DNA of 5,456 bases from an uncultured Rhodobacter sp. Its GTDB lineage: Bacteria; Pseudomonadota; Alphaproteobacteria; Rhodobacterales; Rhodobacteraceae. The notes under the pieces are model-generated. The model did no database searches and was not told the origin of the DNA. It saw only the letters and a list, made by a program, of their open reading frames with translations. Of this stretch, positions 1-5,456 are shown in pieces (the stretch's first letter is position 1; each line of letters opens with the position of its first letter). Both the position numbers and the translations under genes were made by a program. Location: contig CALGTJ010000355.1 in NCBI GenBank assembly GCA_937901435.1, positions 1 through 5,456 of the forward strand, written 5' to 3'.

Positions 1-625
1 CCTGCATCACGACGATCTTGTCGGCCATGGTCATGGCTTCGATCTGGTCGTGGGTGACATAGACGGTCGTTGTCGACAGGCGCTGGTGCAATTCGCGGAT
101 TTCGGCGCGCATCTGCACGCGCAGCTTGGCGTCGAGGTTTGACAGCGGCTCGTCGAAAAGAAACACCTGCGGGTCGCGCACGATGGCGCGCCCCATCGCA
201 ACGCGTTGGCGTTGCCCGCCGGACAGGGCACGTGGATATCGGTTGAGATAGGGTGTCAGGCCAAGGATCTCTGCGGCGCGGGTGACGCGGGTCTGGATTT
301 CAGCCTTATCCATTTTGCGCATCCGCAGGCTAAAGGCCATATTCGCGGCCACGGTTTTATGGGGGTAAAGGGCGTAGTTCTGGAACACCATGGCGATGTC
401 ACGTTCTGACGGGGGCAGGTTGTTGACCACGCGATCCCCGATCTGGATCGTGCCGCTGGTGACGCTTTCCAGTCCGGCGAGCATACGAAGCAAGGTAGAT
501 TTGCCACAGCCAGAAGGCCCGACCAGCACGACGAATTCGCCATCGTGTATGTCCACATCCAAGCCATGCAAAACCTCCACCGCGCCGTAATTCTTGCGCA
601 ACGCGCGGATCGTCACCTCTGCCAT
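1..625 (-). CDS. ABC transporter ATP-binding protein, MalK/UgpC (CUT1) type, 3' end cut off by window edge
   Basis: ATPase subunit of a binding-protein-dependent importer. It acts on the cytoplasmic face of the inner membrane and couples ATP hydrolysis to uptake, probably of a sugar, polyol or similar solute. The 208 visible residues cover essentially the whole nucleotide-binding domain. They show Walker [10 protein letters not shown] (36-44), the Q-loop glutamine in VFQN (Q82), signature LSGGQ (134-138), Walker B VFLFDE (154-159), D-loop SNLD (162-165) and the switch histidine in VTHD (H192). The pattern [14 protein letters not shown], the YALYPH stretch and [12 protein letters not shown] are typical of MalK/UgpC proteins. 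Those are usually about 330-370 residues, so the regulatory OB-fold C-terminal part lies beyond position 1. The start at 625 is supported by a GGGGGGAAG Shine-Dalgarno-like run just upstream. It is divergent from the solute-binding protein gene at 938, its probable partner. The family call is firm; the substrate is not readable from the ATPase. Confidence 0.95.
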   Translation of the reverse strand, partial: MAEVTIRALRKNYGAVEVLHGLDVDIHDGEFVVLVGPSGCGKSTLLRMLAGLESVTSGTIQIGDRVVNNLPPSERDIAMVFQNYALYPHKTVAANMAFSLRMRKMDKAEIQTRVTRAAEILGLTPYLNRYPRALSGGQRQRVAMGRAIVRDPQVFLFDEPLSNLDAKLRVQMRAEIRELHQRLSTTTVYVTHDQIEAMTMADKIVVMQ

Positions 626-782
626 ACTTCCCCCCGACAGTTCCCGTCTTTGCACAGACCCTAGTTTAGCGTTCTGGTGCTGTCCATGCGCAGCTTGCAT
701 CGGTCAGCTTGCGCCTTGCATGACAGGCTTGGGTTCAGCAAAATCAAACATGCAAAGTCGGGATGGTTGCACGAGCAACAGA

Positions 783-804
783 GGGACTCGGGTATTTGAT
801 TCCC
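783..804. repeat. Short imperfect inverted repeat abutting the -35 box of the solute-binding protein promoter
   Basis: GGGACTC (783-789) pairs with GATTCCC (798-804) at 6 of 7 positions across an 8-bp centre. The right arm ends at the base before the TTGACA -35 hexamer. The position suits an operator or activator site for the transporter, but the repeat is short and imperfect and could be chance. Confidence 0.25.
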
Positions 805-832
805 TTGACAGATTTTTGGCTTCACCCATACT
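805..832 (+). promoter_or_regulatory. Candidate sigma-70-type promoter for the solute-binding protein gene
   Basis: The -35 hexamer TTGACA (805-810) is a perfect consensus match. It is followed after 16 bp by CATACT (827-832), which matches TATAAT at 4 of 6 positions. Transcription would begin near 839, leaving a leader of about 100 nt before the ATG at 938. No other similarly good plus-strand promoter was seen in this gap. Confidence 0.5.
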
Positions 833-937
833 CGCCCCGTTACCATTTGACGGGGGGACCGTGTTAGTGGCGCTGATCGCGTGGCCCATGCACCTTCCGC
901 AGTTCGATAACCGCAAACACTCCTGGGAGGAGCCTTT

Positions 938-2590
938 ATGAGACGAGAAATTTACGACGCCATGGTTCAGGCGGGCAAGATCAACCGACGTGGCGTGCTT
1001 AAGGGCATGGCCTCGACCGGTGCGATGGCTGCGGCTGCGGGTGTCTTTACGGGTGCGTCGCTAAAGCCGGCTGCGGCGGCAAGCCATGGAAATGTGCGCG
1101 CAGAGATTCTCAAGATCCCCGGCGTTGGCATGGGCTCTCCAGGGGATGCAGAATGGCAGAAGGTCGGCGAGATGTGCCTTGGCCAGACCATGGAAACCGT
1201 CGCCGAGGGTGAATTTGAGGGGGTCGAACTGACCTTTATGGGTCTGAACAACCAGAACCTGCACAACTTTCTGTTCCGTGGTTTTCTAAAGCCGTGGGAG
1301 GCCTATACCGGCGCCAAGATCAACTGGATCGACCTTGCGCAGGCCGATTATAACGCGCGTTTGCAGCAGTCGATCGCGACTGGCACCGTCGATTTTGACA
1401 TTATCGAGATGGGTGCACCGTTTGAGGGGGATGTGCTGGGCAAGGGTCTGGCCTCGGAAATGCCCGACTGGGTCAAAGACGCCATCGACATGGATGACTA
1501 TGTTGACTACCTCAAGGCGCCTGTCGGCACTTGGGATGGCAAGACCTACCGCGTGTCTATTGACGGCGATTGCCACACATTCGCCTATCGCACCGACTAT
1601 TTCGGTGAGGGGTCTGTGACGGGCAAAGATGTGCCCAAGACATGGCAAGAGATCAACGCGATTTCCAAGGAATTGGCGGGCAAGGAAGATCCGCTGACCG
1701 GCCTGCCGGCGCATGGATATCTTGATCCGCTCAAGGGCTGGGGTGGCTTTGGGTTCTATTTCATCGAGAACCGCGCCTCTGCCTATACCAAGCATCCCGA
1801 CGATCCGGCATGGCTGTTTGATCCGGAAACGATGAAGCCGCGCGTCAATAATCCCGGTTGGGTACAGGCCATTCAGGACGTGATGGACCTGATTGGCACA
1901 GAGGGCGCTTATCCAGCCGACCAGATCAACGCCGATCCCGGCACGACCGCGTTCCAGCAGTTCCTGGCAGGCACGGGGTCCATGCTGATGTGGTGGGGTG
2001 ACGTTGGGTCCAGTGCGCGGACCTCTGATACCTCGGTTGTCGGTGACGTTGTCGGGTTCGGGATCAACCCCGGCTCGGATCGTGTCTACAACGCCAAGGC
2101 AGGCGCTTGGGAAGAGACCTATAACGAAGCCCCCAACATGGCCTATATCGGCTGGGGCGTTTACGTTATGGCGACAGTGGACAGCGACGAGAAAAAGCAC
2201 AAGGCCGCTTGGTCTGCCGCTGCCCATCTGGGTGGCAAGGACCTGTCGCTTTGGGCGTCGGCCTATCCTTCGGGCTTCCAGCCATATCGCAACTCTCACT
2301 TCCAGTACGACGAGTGGGAAGAGGCCGGATATGACCGTGCTTTCATCGAGGATTACCTTGGGTCCAACGCGGATTCTTACAATCATCCCAATGCTGCGAT
2401 CGAGCCACGTATTCCAGGCATCTTCCAGTATTACTCTGTAGCAGAGGATGAATTGGCCAAAGGCTTTGCTGGTCAATATGCCTCTGCTCAGGAAACCGCA
2501 GACGCGATTGCTGCGGCTTGGGAGAAGATCACAGACCAGATCGGGCGCGAGAACCAGATTGCGGTGTATAAGGCATCCTTGGGGATGTAA
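938..2590 (+). CDS. ABC transporter extracellular solute-binding protein (family 1-like), Tat-exported
   Basis: Periplasmic binding protein of an ABC importer, 550 residues, longer than the roughly 400-450 usual for family 1 binding proteins. The start at 938 has a strong GGGAGGAG ribosome-binding site (925-932) at 5-bp spacing. The N-terminus carries a twin-arginine motif NRRGVLKG (16-23), then an Ala/Gly-rich hydrophobic stretch (about 24-42) and a probable cleavage site in PAAAASH near residues 47-48. There is no lipobox cysteine, so the mature protein should be soluble. Family-1-like features include the F-x-x-W-E-x-x-T-G segment near residue 120, the DFDIIEMG segment near 150, MLMWWGDVGS near 350 and a C-terminal run ending in IAVYKASLG. 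It has many Trp and Tyr residues, compatible with a sugar-type pocket. The divergent MalK/UgpC-type ATPase supports a carbohydrate or polyol importer. The exact substrate cannot be read from the sequence. A hairpin follows the stop codon directly. Confidence 0.92.
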   Translation: MRREIYDAMVQAGKINRRGVLKGMASTGAMAAAAGVFTGASLKPAAAASHGNVRAEILKIPGVGMGSPGDAEWQKVGEMCLGQTMETVAEGEFEGVELTFMGLNNQNLHNFLFRGFLKPWEAYTGAKINWIDLAQADYNARLQQSIATGTVDFDIIEMGAPFEGDVLGKGLASEMPDWVKDAIDMDDYVDYLKAPVGTWDGKTYRVSIDGDCHTFAYRTDYFGEGSVTGKDVPKTWQEINAISKELAGKEDPLTGLPAHGYLDPLKGWGGFGFYFIENRASAYTKHPDDPAWLFDPETMKPRVNNPGWVQAIQDVMDLIGTEGAYPADQINADPGTTAFQQFLAGTGSMLMWWGDVGSSARTSDTSVVGDVVGFGINPGSDRVYNAKAGAWEETYNEAPNMAYIGWGVYVMATVDSDEKKHKAAWSAAAHLGGKDLSLWASAYPSGFQPYRNSHFQYDEWEEAGYDRAFIEDYLGSNADSYNHPNAAIEPRIPGIFQYYSVAEDELAKGFAGQYASAQETADAIAAAWEKITDQIGRENQIAVYKASLGM

Positions 2591-2598
2591 GGCATTTG

Positions 2599-2626
2599 GG
2601 AAGGGGCGGATTATGCCGCCCCTTCC
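2599..2626 (+). terminator. GC-rich hairpin, probable terminator of the solute-binding protein gene
   Basis: GGAAGGGGCGG (2599-2609) and CCGCCCCTTCC (2616-2626) form a perfect 11-bp stem with a 6-base ATTATG loop, 8 bp after the stop codon. No U-run follows immediately; a run of seven T begins only at 2656. It may be a terminator with a weak tail or a 3'-end-stabilising hairpin. Confidence 0.75.
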
Positions 2627-2687
2627 ATTCGACACTAGTGTGGCGGATGTTAGGGTTTTTTTAACTCTGGGATACCAAGCTAGATGT

Positions 2688-3167
2688 ATGAAACTTCATG
2701 ATATATCGATTCAAGTGCCCGACCCGCTGTTAGAAGCGGCCAAACGTCTGGCCGCGAGCCGGGATGTGACAGTAGGACAAGTCTTTCGCGCAGCCCTTTC
2801 CAACGAAATACGTCGTTCAACGCGCAATGCGAAAACGCCCAATCGGGCGGATGAGCAACTCCTCGCGCCCTTGCGGGCACTCCTCGCGGTGGATTTTGGG
2901 CGGACAACGGGCTGGGAAGATCTTCAATCCCGTCTGCAGTCCAAGGGCTACACCTTACGAGAAGGTGGTGGAGGGCTTGCCATCCATTCTTACCCGGACG
3001 GGGTCAGGCTATGCAAAGCATCAGAGCTTGGCCACGCCTACAGTTCACTGATGAGACGATTTCAACGCCCTTTTCCGGGACATTCTCACCAGCATCTTGT
3101 AAACCGCATCATACCACAATACGCGGGGTCAGACCCTGAAGATATCGATCTGATCGAGCCCTTTTGA
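2688..3167 (+). CDS. Conserved-looking protein of unknown function, RHH-like N-terminus plus Gly-rich C-terminal domain
   Basis: 159 residues, not recognised as a named family. The N-terminus (about 3-45) has an amphipathic beta-strand DISIQVPD followed by two predicted helices, LLEAAKRLAASRD and VGQVFRAALSNEIRR. This is the layout of a ribbon-helix-helix DNA-binding fold. After a polar linker (45-57), residues 58-131 form a compact unit with W77, KGY (86-88), GGGG (93-96), LCKASELG (108-115), Y118 and RRFQRPFPGH (123-132). From memory, this W..L...L..KG...GGG......LCK.S.LG..Y..L..RF pattern resembles segments in some alphaproteobacterial relaxase-associated proteins; that link is tentative. 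The ATG at 2688 was chosen because the open frame upstream runs through the terminator and the binding-protein gene. No clear Shine-Dalgarno sequence precedes it. The stop codon lies 12 bp from the convergent pyrF stop. A possible role is DNA binding or regulation, by inference only. Confidence 0.8.
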   Translation: MKLHDISIQVPDPLLEAAKRLAASRDVTVGQVFRAALSNEIRRSTRNAKTPNRADEQLLAPLRALLAVDFGRTTGWEDLQSRLQSKGYTLREGGGGLAIHSYPDGVRLCKASELGHAYSSLMRRFQRPFPGHSHQHLVNRIIPQYAGSDPEDIDLIEPF

Positions 3168-3179
3168 GGCAATTCGGTT

Positions 3180-3875
3180 CTAGCCCAACTCTGCCAAAAT
3201 CGCCTGTGCTGCGGCCCTCGGATCATCAGACCGCCAGACAGGACGCCCGACCACAATATGATCAGCACCCGCGGAAATAGCGCTGGCTGGCGTGGCAATG
3301 CGTTTTTGGTCGCCCGCATCAGACCCGCTTGGCCGAACGCCCGGCGTGACGATCAGTTTTCCCGCAGCTTGCGGCAAGGCGCGGATCCCGGCGGCTTCAT
3401 GAGGTGAGGCAATGATACCATCTGCCCCCGCTTCCAGCGCGCGCGCAGCACGTTCCAAGGTGATTGTCTTGATGTCACCGGGTTGGATCATACAATCGTC
3501 CAGATCACTGCGATCCATTGACGTCAAAACTGTCACGCCCAGAATTCTAAGGCCACTGCCCGCAGCACCGTCTTTCGCTGCACGGACCACATGGGGATCG
3601 GCGTGCACGGTGAGAAAATCCAGATCGAACTGCGCAAGGCCACGCACGGCGGCCTCGACCGTGGCGCTGATGTCAAACAGCTTCATGTCCAGAAAGATGC
3701 GCTTGCCATGTTCTTGTTTCAACTCATTGGCCAGTGCCAGCCCACCGCCCGTGAGCATCCCCAACCCGATTTTGTAGAACGACACGACGTCGCCGATCTT
3801 TTCGGCCAGCTCCAGCCCCGCAACGGCGTTTGGCACGTCAAGGGCAACTATCAGGCGGTCATCTGGTTTGGTCAT
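3180..3875 (-). CDS. pyrF: Orotidine 5'-phosphate decarboxylase
   Basis: Converts orotidine 5'-monophosphate to UMP and CO2, the last step of de novo pyrimidine synthesis, in the cytoplasm. The 231 residues match the usual length of the short bacterial (type 1) enzyme. Visible signatures of the TIM-barrel active site are ALDVP (11-15, D13), YKIG with K35, the catalytic DxKxxD array DMKLFD (D63, K65, D68), TVHA (89-92), GVTVLTS (113-119), TPGVRP (177-182, R181) and the phosphate-binding GADHIVVGRP (203-212, R212). All expected catalytic residues are present, so the enzyme should be active. The ATG at 3875 has an AGGAG ribosome-binding site (3887-3883) at suitable spacing. It lies 51 bp downstream of a small gene on the same strand and is probably the last gene of a three-gene operon. 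No hairpin terminator is visible before the convergent gene. Confidence 0.98.
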   Translation of the reverse strand: MTKPDDRLIVALDVPNAVAGLELAEKIGDVVSFYKIGLGMLTGGGLALANELKQEHGKRIFLDMKLFDISATVEAAVRGLAQFDLDFLTVHADPHVVRAAKDGAAGSGLRILGVTVLTSMDRSDLDDCMIQPGDIKTITLERAARALEAGADGIIASPHEAAGIRALPQAAGKLIVTPGVRPSGSDAGDQKRIATPASAISAGADHIVVGRPVWRSDDPRAAAQAILAELG

Positions 3876-3926
3876 GAGGGCGCTCCTGTAAAAACGCTCT
3901 CTGTCTCTGTCGAGGACCCTTGGTCG

Positions 3927-4181
3927 TCAAGCGGCCAATGGCATATTTTCGTCTGTCTGGGCACTGGATCGACAGTTTATCGACTGCGCAAGGCGAATGG
4001 CGTCGGCGATCAGCCGGTCTTCCAGCGGTAAGATCCCATGCAACGGCTGACTGGTCGACATCCGGATTTCATGAGGCGGCTGGCCCACGCGGTCTTTCAC
4101 AAATAGAACGACTACGGCCTCGACACGCCCGAAATCGGCGCAATAAGATCTGTCCTCGACCCGTGCTTCAAGAATGCGCAT
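3927..4181 (-). CDS. Small hypothetical protein (84 aa), overlaps its upstream neighbour
   Basis: Not recognised. The 84-residue product begins MRILEARVEDRSYCADFGRV and continues with an aliphatic strand (VEAVVVLFVKDRV, about 20-32), a stretch containing EIRMSTSQPLHGILPLEDR (about 39-57) and a helix LIADAIRLAQSI (58-69), ending in a polar tail. This looks like a small soluble alpha/beta protein, with no signal peptide or membrane segment. A longer open frame reaches up to 4244. I prefer the ATG at 4181 because the residues before it are Pro/Arg-rich and lie inside the upstream gene, and because the resulting 14-bp overlap with that gene's end is typical of translational coupling. A weak GCAGG lies about 8 bp upstream. 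pyrF follows 51 bp downstream on the same strand. Function unknown. Confidence 0.65.
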   Translation of the reverse strand: MRILEARVEDRSYCADFGRVEAVVVLFVKDRVGQPPHEIRMSTSQPLHGILPLEDRLIADAIRLAQSINCRSSAQTDENMPLAA

Positions 4182-4398
4182 GGGTGGCCTGCGGACTTTT
4201 GGTGATGGAACGCGCTTTGAAGGTCGAATGGGCCTTGCCTGCAAGGGCCTGCGTTATTCGGCGATATCCCCAACTGGGATGCCCCGGTGCGGAGACATTA
4301 TAGGGGGTCTTTGCAAGTCCCCCGATGCGCACCTGACCTTTGAAGCGACGCTCTGACGCATCGTAGATCACATTATCGATCCGCATAGTCGTTTCCAT
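4168..4398 (-). CDS. Small hypothetical protein (76 aa), first gene of the probable pyrF operon
   Basis: Not recognised. The 76-residue product starts METTMRIDNVIYDASERRFK, continues with GQVRIGGL (21-28), SAPGHPSW (36-43) and a helix RRITQALAGKAHSTFKARS (46-64), and has a polar His-containing tail. It is basic and soluble-looking, with no signal peptide. The ATG at 4398 was chosen because AGAAAGGAAAG lies just upstream at good spacing. The open frame extends to 4557, but that part lacks a ribosome-binding site, has low-quality composition and runs into the palindrome and neighbouring gene. A second in-frame ATG (residue 5) is also possible. Its last 14 bp contain the start codon of the next gene. 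Layout resembles the downstream gene: short beta-rich N-half, then an R-x-I-x-x-A-L type helix. Function unknown. Confidence 0.65.
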   Translation of the reverse strand: METTMRIDNVIYDASERRFKGQVRIGGLAKTPYNVSAPGHPSWGYRRITQALAGKAHSTFKARSITKSPQATHAHS

Positions 4399-4529
4399 AA
4401 CTTGCTTTCCTTTCTGAACAATGCGTTGCGTGCTTTCACACGAACGGACACCACACGGAATCCGCCATTTCACCCTGTGGATTAGTTTAACTTGGGGAGT
4501 CAATTGTGGTTTGTCGCGGGGTTTGACGA
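4399..4529 (-). promoter_or_regulatory. Probable promoter region of the small-gene/pyrF operon
   Basis: This gap separates the 93-residue gene from the operon ending in pyrF and is locally AT-richer than its flanks. On the minus strand TTGACT (4503-4498) is a 5-of-6 match to the -35 consensus. No convincing -10 box lies 16-18 bp downstream; the region there reads TAATCCACAG. The promoter call is therefore weak and rests mainly on position. Confidence 0.3.
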
Positions 4530-4545
4530 AACTGTGATCACAGTT
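4530..4545. repeat. Perfect 16-bp palindrome AACTGTGATCACAGTT, candidate operator
   Basis: The sequence is its own reverse complement over 16 bases, with no central gap, and overlaps the last codons and TGA stop of the 93-residue gene. It is AT-balanced, loop-free and not followed by a T-run, so it fits a binding site for a dimeric regulator (for example of GntR type) better than a terminator. It sits upstream of the small-gene/pyrF operon start at 4398. Its use as an operator is an inference. Confidence 0.4.
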
Positions 4546-4819
4546 GTTCCACACCAATAATTGGCGGCAAGTCCTTTAACGTCATCTGGCCGGACCGAAA
4601 TTCCGGCATCCAACGCATTTGGCGCAAGGCGTCCATCAACAACCCATCCAGCAATTGTTGTGCGGTTCCAGAGCCTGCAATGATCGACTTGCATTTCAGA
4701 TGAACGGCCTGATCCATCGCCTTATCGGGCGCGCCCAGATGCAACGCCAAATCCGCACGGCAGATGCGTTGTTCCGCGTCAATCTGCGGCTTTGTCATCT
4801 CTATACGCGAGATCTGCAT
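4538..4819 (-). CDS. Hypothetical protein (93 aa), divergent from clpB
   Basis: Not recognised. The 93-residue product has an N-terminal half rich in acidic and basic residues (KPQIDAEQRICRADLALHLG, 10-29), a middle KCKSIIAGSGTAQQLLDGLL (42-61) and a helix-like LLMDALRQMRW (60-70), ending with LKDLPPIIGVEQL. It appears soluble and mostly helical, with two cysteines (20 and 43) and no signal peptide or membrane span. The ATG at 4819 is preferred because AAAGGG lies about 5 bp upstream. The alternative ATG at 4798 (residue 8) has no clear ribosome-binding site. It is 216 bp from the divergent clpB start and 139 bp from the next gene on the same strand, so it may be transcribed alone or be read through into the pyrF operon. 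Its stop codon lies within the palindrome. The ORF is credible but short, so confidence is moderate. Confidence 0.6.
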   Translation of the reverse strand: MQISRIEMTKPQIDAEQRICRADLALHLGAPDKAMDQAVHLKCKSIIAGSGTAQQLLDGLLMDALRQMRWMPEFRSGQMTLKDLPPIIGVEQL

Positions 4820-4929
4820 TTTTACCCTTTACGAACCTGACGTGGATCAATGCGGAATAACCTGTTCTGTGCAACGGTGAGAAATGGAGGAACGCTCCCC
4901 GTTCGGGCGACGCTTTTGGCGGTCAGGGA

Positions 4930-4958
4930 CTTGAAATCGGGCGGTGTGACATCCACTT
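4930..4958 (+). promoter_or_regulatory. Candidate sigma-32 (RpoH) heat-shock promoter for clpB
   Basis: CTTGAA (4930-4935) is an exact match to the sigma-32 -35 core. A -10-like ATCCACTT (4951-4958) follows after 15 bp and only partly matches CCCCATNT (4 of 8). Transcription would begin near 4965, about 70 nt before the clpB start. The fit with a known heat-shock gene raises the likelihood. A GAACC-AA-GGTTC inverted repeat (4961-4972) lies right at the predicted start. Confidence 0.45.
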
Positions 4959-5035
4959 CTGAACCAAGGTTCGAACGTGATCTGTGCCGAATTCGGGCGG
5001 GTCTGATCCGGACGCTTTATATAAAGGAGAGACCG

Positions 5036-5456
5036 ATGAACTTAGAAAAGTTCACAGAGCGCTCGCGCGGATTTTTACAGGCTGCCCAGACGATCGCAAT
5101 GCGGGACAACCACCAACAGTTGGTTCCCGAGCACCTGCTTAAGGCATTGATGGATGATGATCAGGGGCTTGCCTCTAATCTTATCAAGAGTGCGGGCGGC
5201 TCGCCTGCGCGCGTGGTCGAGGCCGTCGATCTTGCCGTGTCAAAACTACCGAAAGTGACCGGAGACGCCGGACAGGTCTTTATGGATCGCCAAACGTCAA
5301 AGGTACTGGACGAGGCGGAAAAGCTTGCCACCAAAGCAGGCGACAGTTTTGTGCCTGTTGAACGTCTGTTAACAGCTCTTGCGGTAGTTAAATCCAAAGC
5401 CAAAGAGGCATTGGATGCTGGGGGCGTGACGGCCATGTCGCTAAATTCTGCGATCA
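5036..5456 (+). CDS. clpB: ATP-dependent chaperone (disaggregase) ClpB, N-terminal part only
   Basis: ClpB is a cytoplasmic hexameric AAA+ protein that extracts polypeptides from heat-induced aggregates together with DnaK. The window holds the first 140 of roughly 860-870 residues expected. They correspond to the double Clp_N substrate-binding domain. MNLEKFTERSRGFLQAAQ starts repeat one, with NHQQLVPEHLLKALMDD (25-41). The second repeat has VLDEAEKLATKAGDSFVPVERLLTAL (90-115). These are very typical of alphaproteobacterial ClpB. The first AAA+ module lies beyond the right edge. The ATG at 5036 has a strong AAAGGAG ribosome-binding site (5023-5029) at 6-bp spacing. A likely sigma-32 promoter precedes it. 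ClpA and ClpC share the N-domain fold, but the MNLEKFTER start favours ClpB. Confidence 0.95.
   Translation, partial: MNLEKFTERSRGFLQAAQTIAMRDNHQQLVPEHLLKALMDDDQGLASNLIKSAGGSPARVVEAVDLAVSKLPKVTGDAGQVFMDRQTSKVLDEAEKLATKAGDSFVPVERLLTALAVVKSKAKEALDAGGVTAMSLNSAI

Larger units (their letters stand above)
626..937. promoter_or_regulatory. Divergent intergenic control region between the ATPase and solute-binding protein genes
   Basis: This 312-bp stretch has no convincing gene. It must hold the start signals for both divergent transporter genes. On the plus strand there is a clear sigma-70-type promoter (listed separately). On the minus strand the best -10-like hexamer is TAAACT (668-663), without a good -35, so that promoter is uncertain. 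Several CTTGCAT-like words occur: CAGCTTGCAT near 692-701, CAGCTTGCG near 706-714, CTTGCATG at 715-722 and CATGCAAA at 748-755. The last two form a 7-of-8 inverted pair about 25 bp apart. They could be regulator sites, but this is only a guess. Confidence 0.55.

Noticed and set aside
594..941. Plus-strand open frame of 115 codons across the divergent intergenic region
   Set aside because: It overlaps the start of the ATPase gene and the promoter and ribosome-binding site of the binding-protein gene, and its translation shows no protein-like pattern.
1286..2635. Long open frame (449 codons) on the minus strand opposite the solute-binding protein gene
   Set aside because: It lies antisense to a clear, well-supported gene; its product looks like low-quality shadow sequence with no recognisable domain, and such long antisense frames are common in GC-rich genomes.
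2448..2687. Upstream extension of the 2688 gene in the same frame
   Set aside because: It overlaps the end of the binding-protein gene and its terminator hairpin; the residues lack family-like character, whereas the protein from 2688 starts directly with an RHH-like strand.
4303..4322. GGGGG...CCCCC inverted repeat within the 76-residue gene
   Set aside because: It lies inside a coding frame (encoding a Gly-Leu-Ala-Lys-Thr-Pro stretch), is short, and has no T-run, so it is not a credible terminator.
4399..4557. N-terminal extension of the 76-residue gene
   Set aside because: No ribosome-binding site at 4557, and it would run through the palindrome and the end of the neighbouring gene. The ATG at 4398 has a good AAAGGAAAG.
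4940..4990. GGTTCGAAC near 4968, resembling a tRNA T-loop
   Set aside because: The flanking bases do not form the T-stem, and no acceptor or anticodon stem can be drawn around it.

Overview
The window looks like chromosomal DNA of an alphaproteobacterium, most likely a marine Rhodobacterales (roseobacter-type) organism. This is inferred from the style of the proteins (a MalK/UgpC-type ABC ATPase, a long Tat-exported solute-binding protein, a short alphaproteobacterial PyrF, and ClpB) and from the moderately high GC content. I cannot confirm the taxon without a search.

Layout. (1) Positions 1-2626 hold part of a carbohydrate-type (CUT1-like) ABC importer. An ATPase gene on the minus strand runs off the left edge. 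It is divergent from a 550-residue periplasmic solute-binding protein gene on the plus strand. The 312-bp gap between them carries a good sigma-70-type promoter for the binding protein. A strong GC-rich hairpin closes the binding-protein gene. (2) Positions 2688-3167 hold a 159-residue unnamed protein with a ribbon-helix-helix-like N-terminus and a compact Gly-rich C-terminal domain. It converges on pyrF with only 12 bp between the stop codons. (3) Positions 3180-4398 on the minus strand form a probable operon of two small overlapping genes of unknown function followed by pyrF (orotidine 5'-phosphate decarboxylase, the last step of UMP synthesis). (4) Positions 4538-4819 on the minus strand hold a 93-residue unknown gene whose stop codon overlaps a perfect 16-bp palindrome. 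(5) From 5036 to the right edge lies the start of clpB (heat-shock disaggregase), preceded by a plausible sigma-32 promoter.

The importer parts work together at the inner membrane: the binding protein captures the substrate in the periplasm and the ATPase powers import. The permeases are not in view; they may lie beyond the left edge. The other genes are housekeeping (pyrF, clpB) or unassigned. I see no phage, insertion sequence, CRISPR, tRNA or rRNA. I do not see convincing evidence of a new multi-gene system. The points most worth a second look are the three unassigned small genes between pyrF and clpB, the palindrome beside them, and the two-part protein at 2688-3167.
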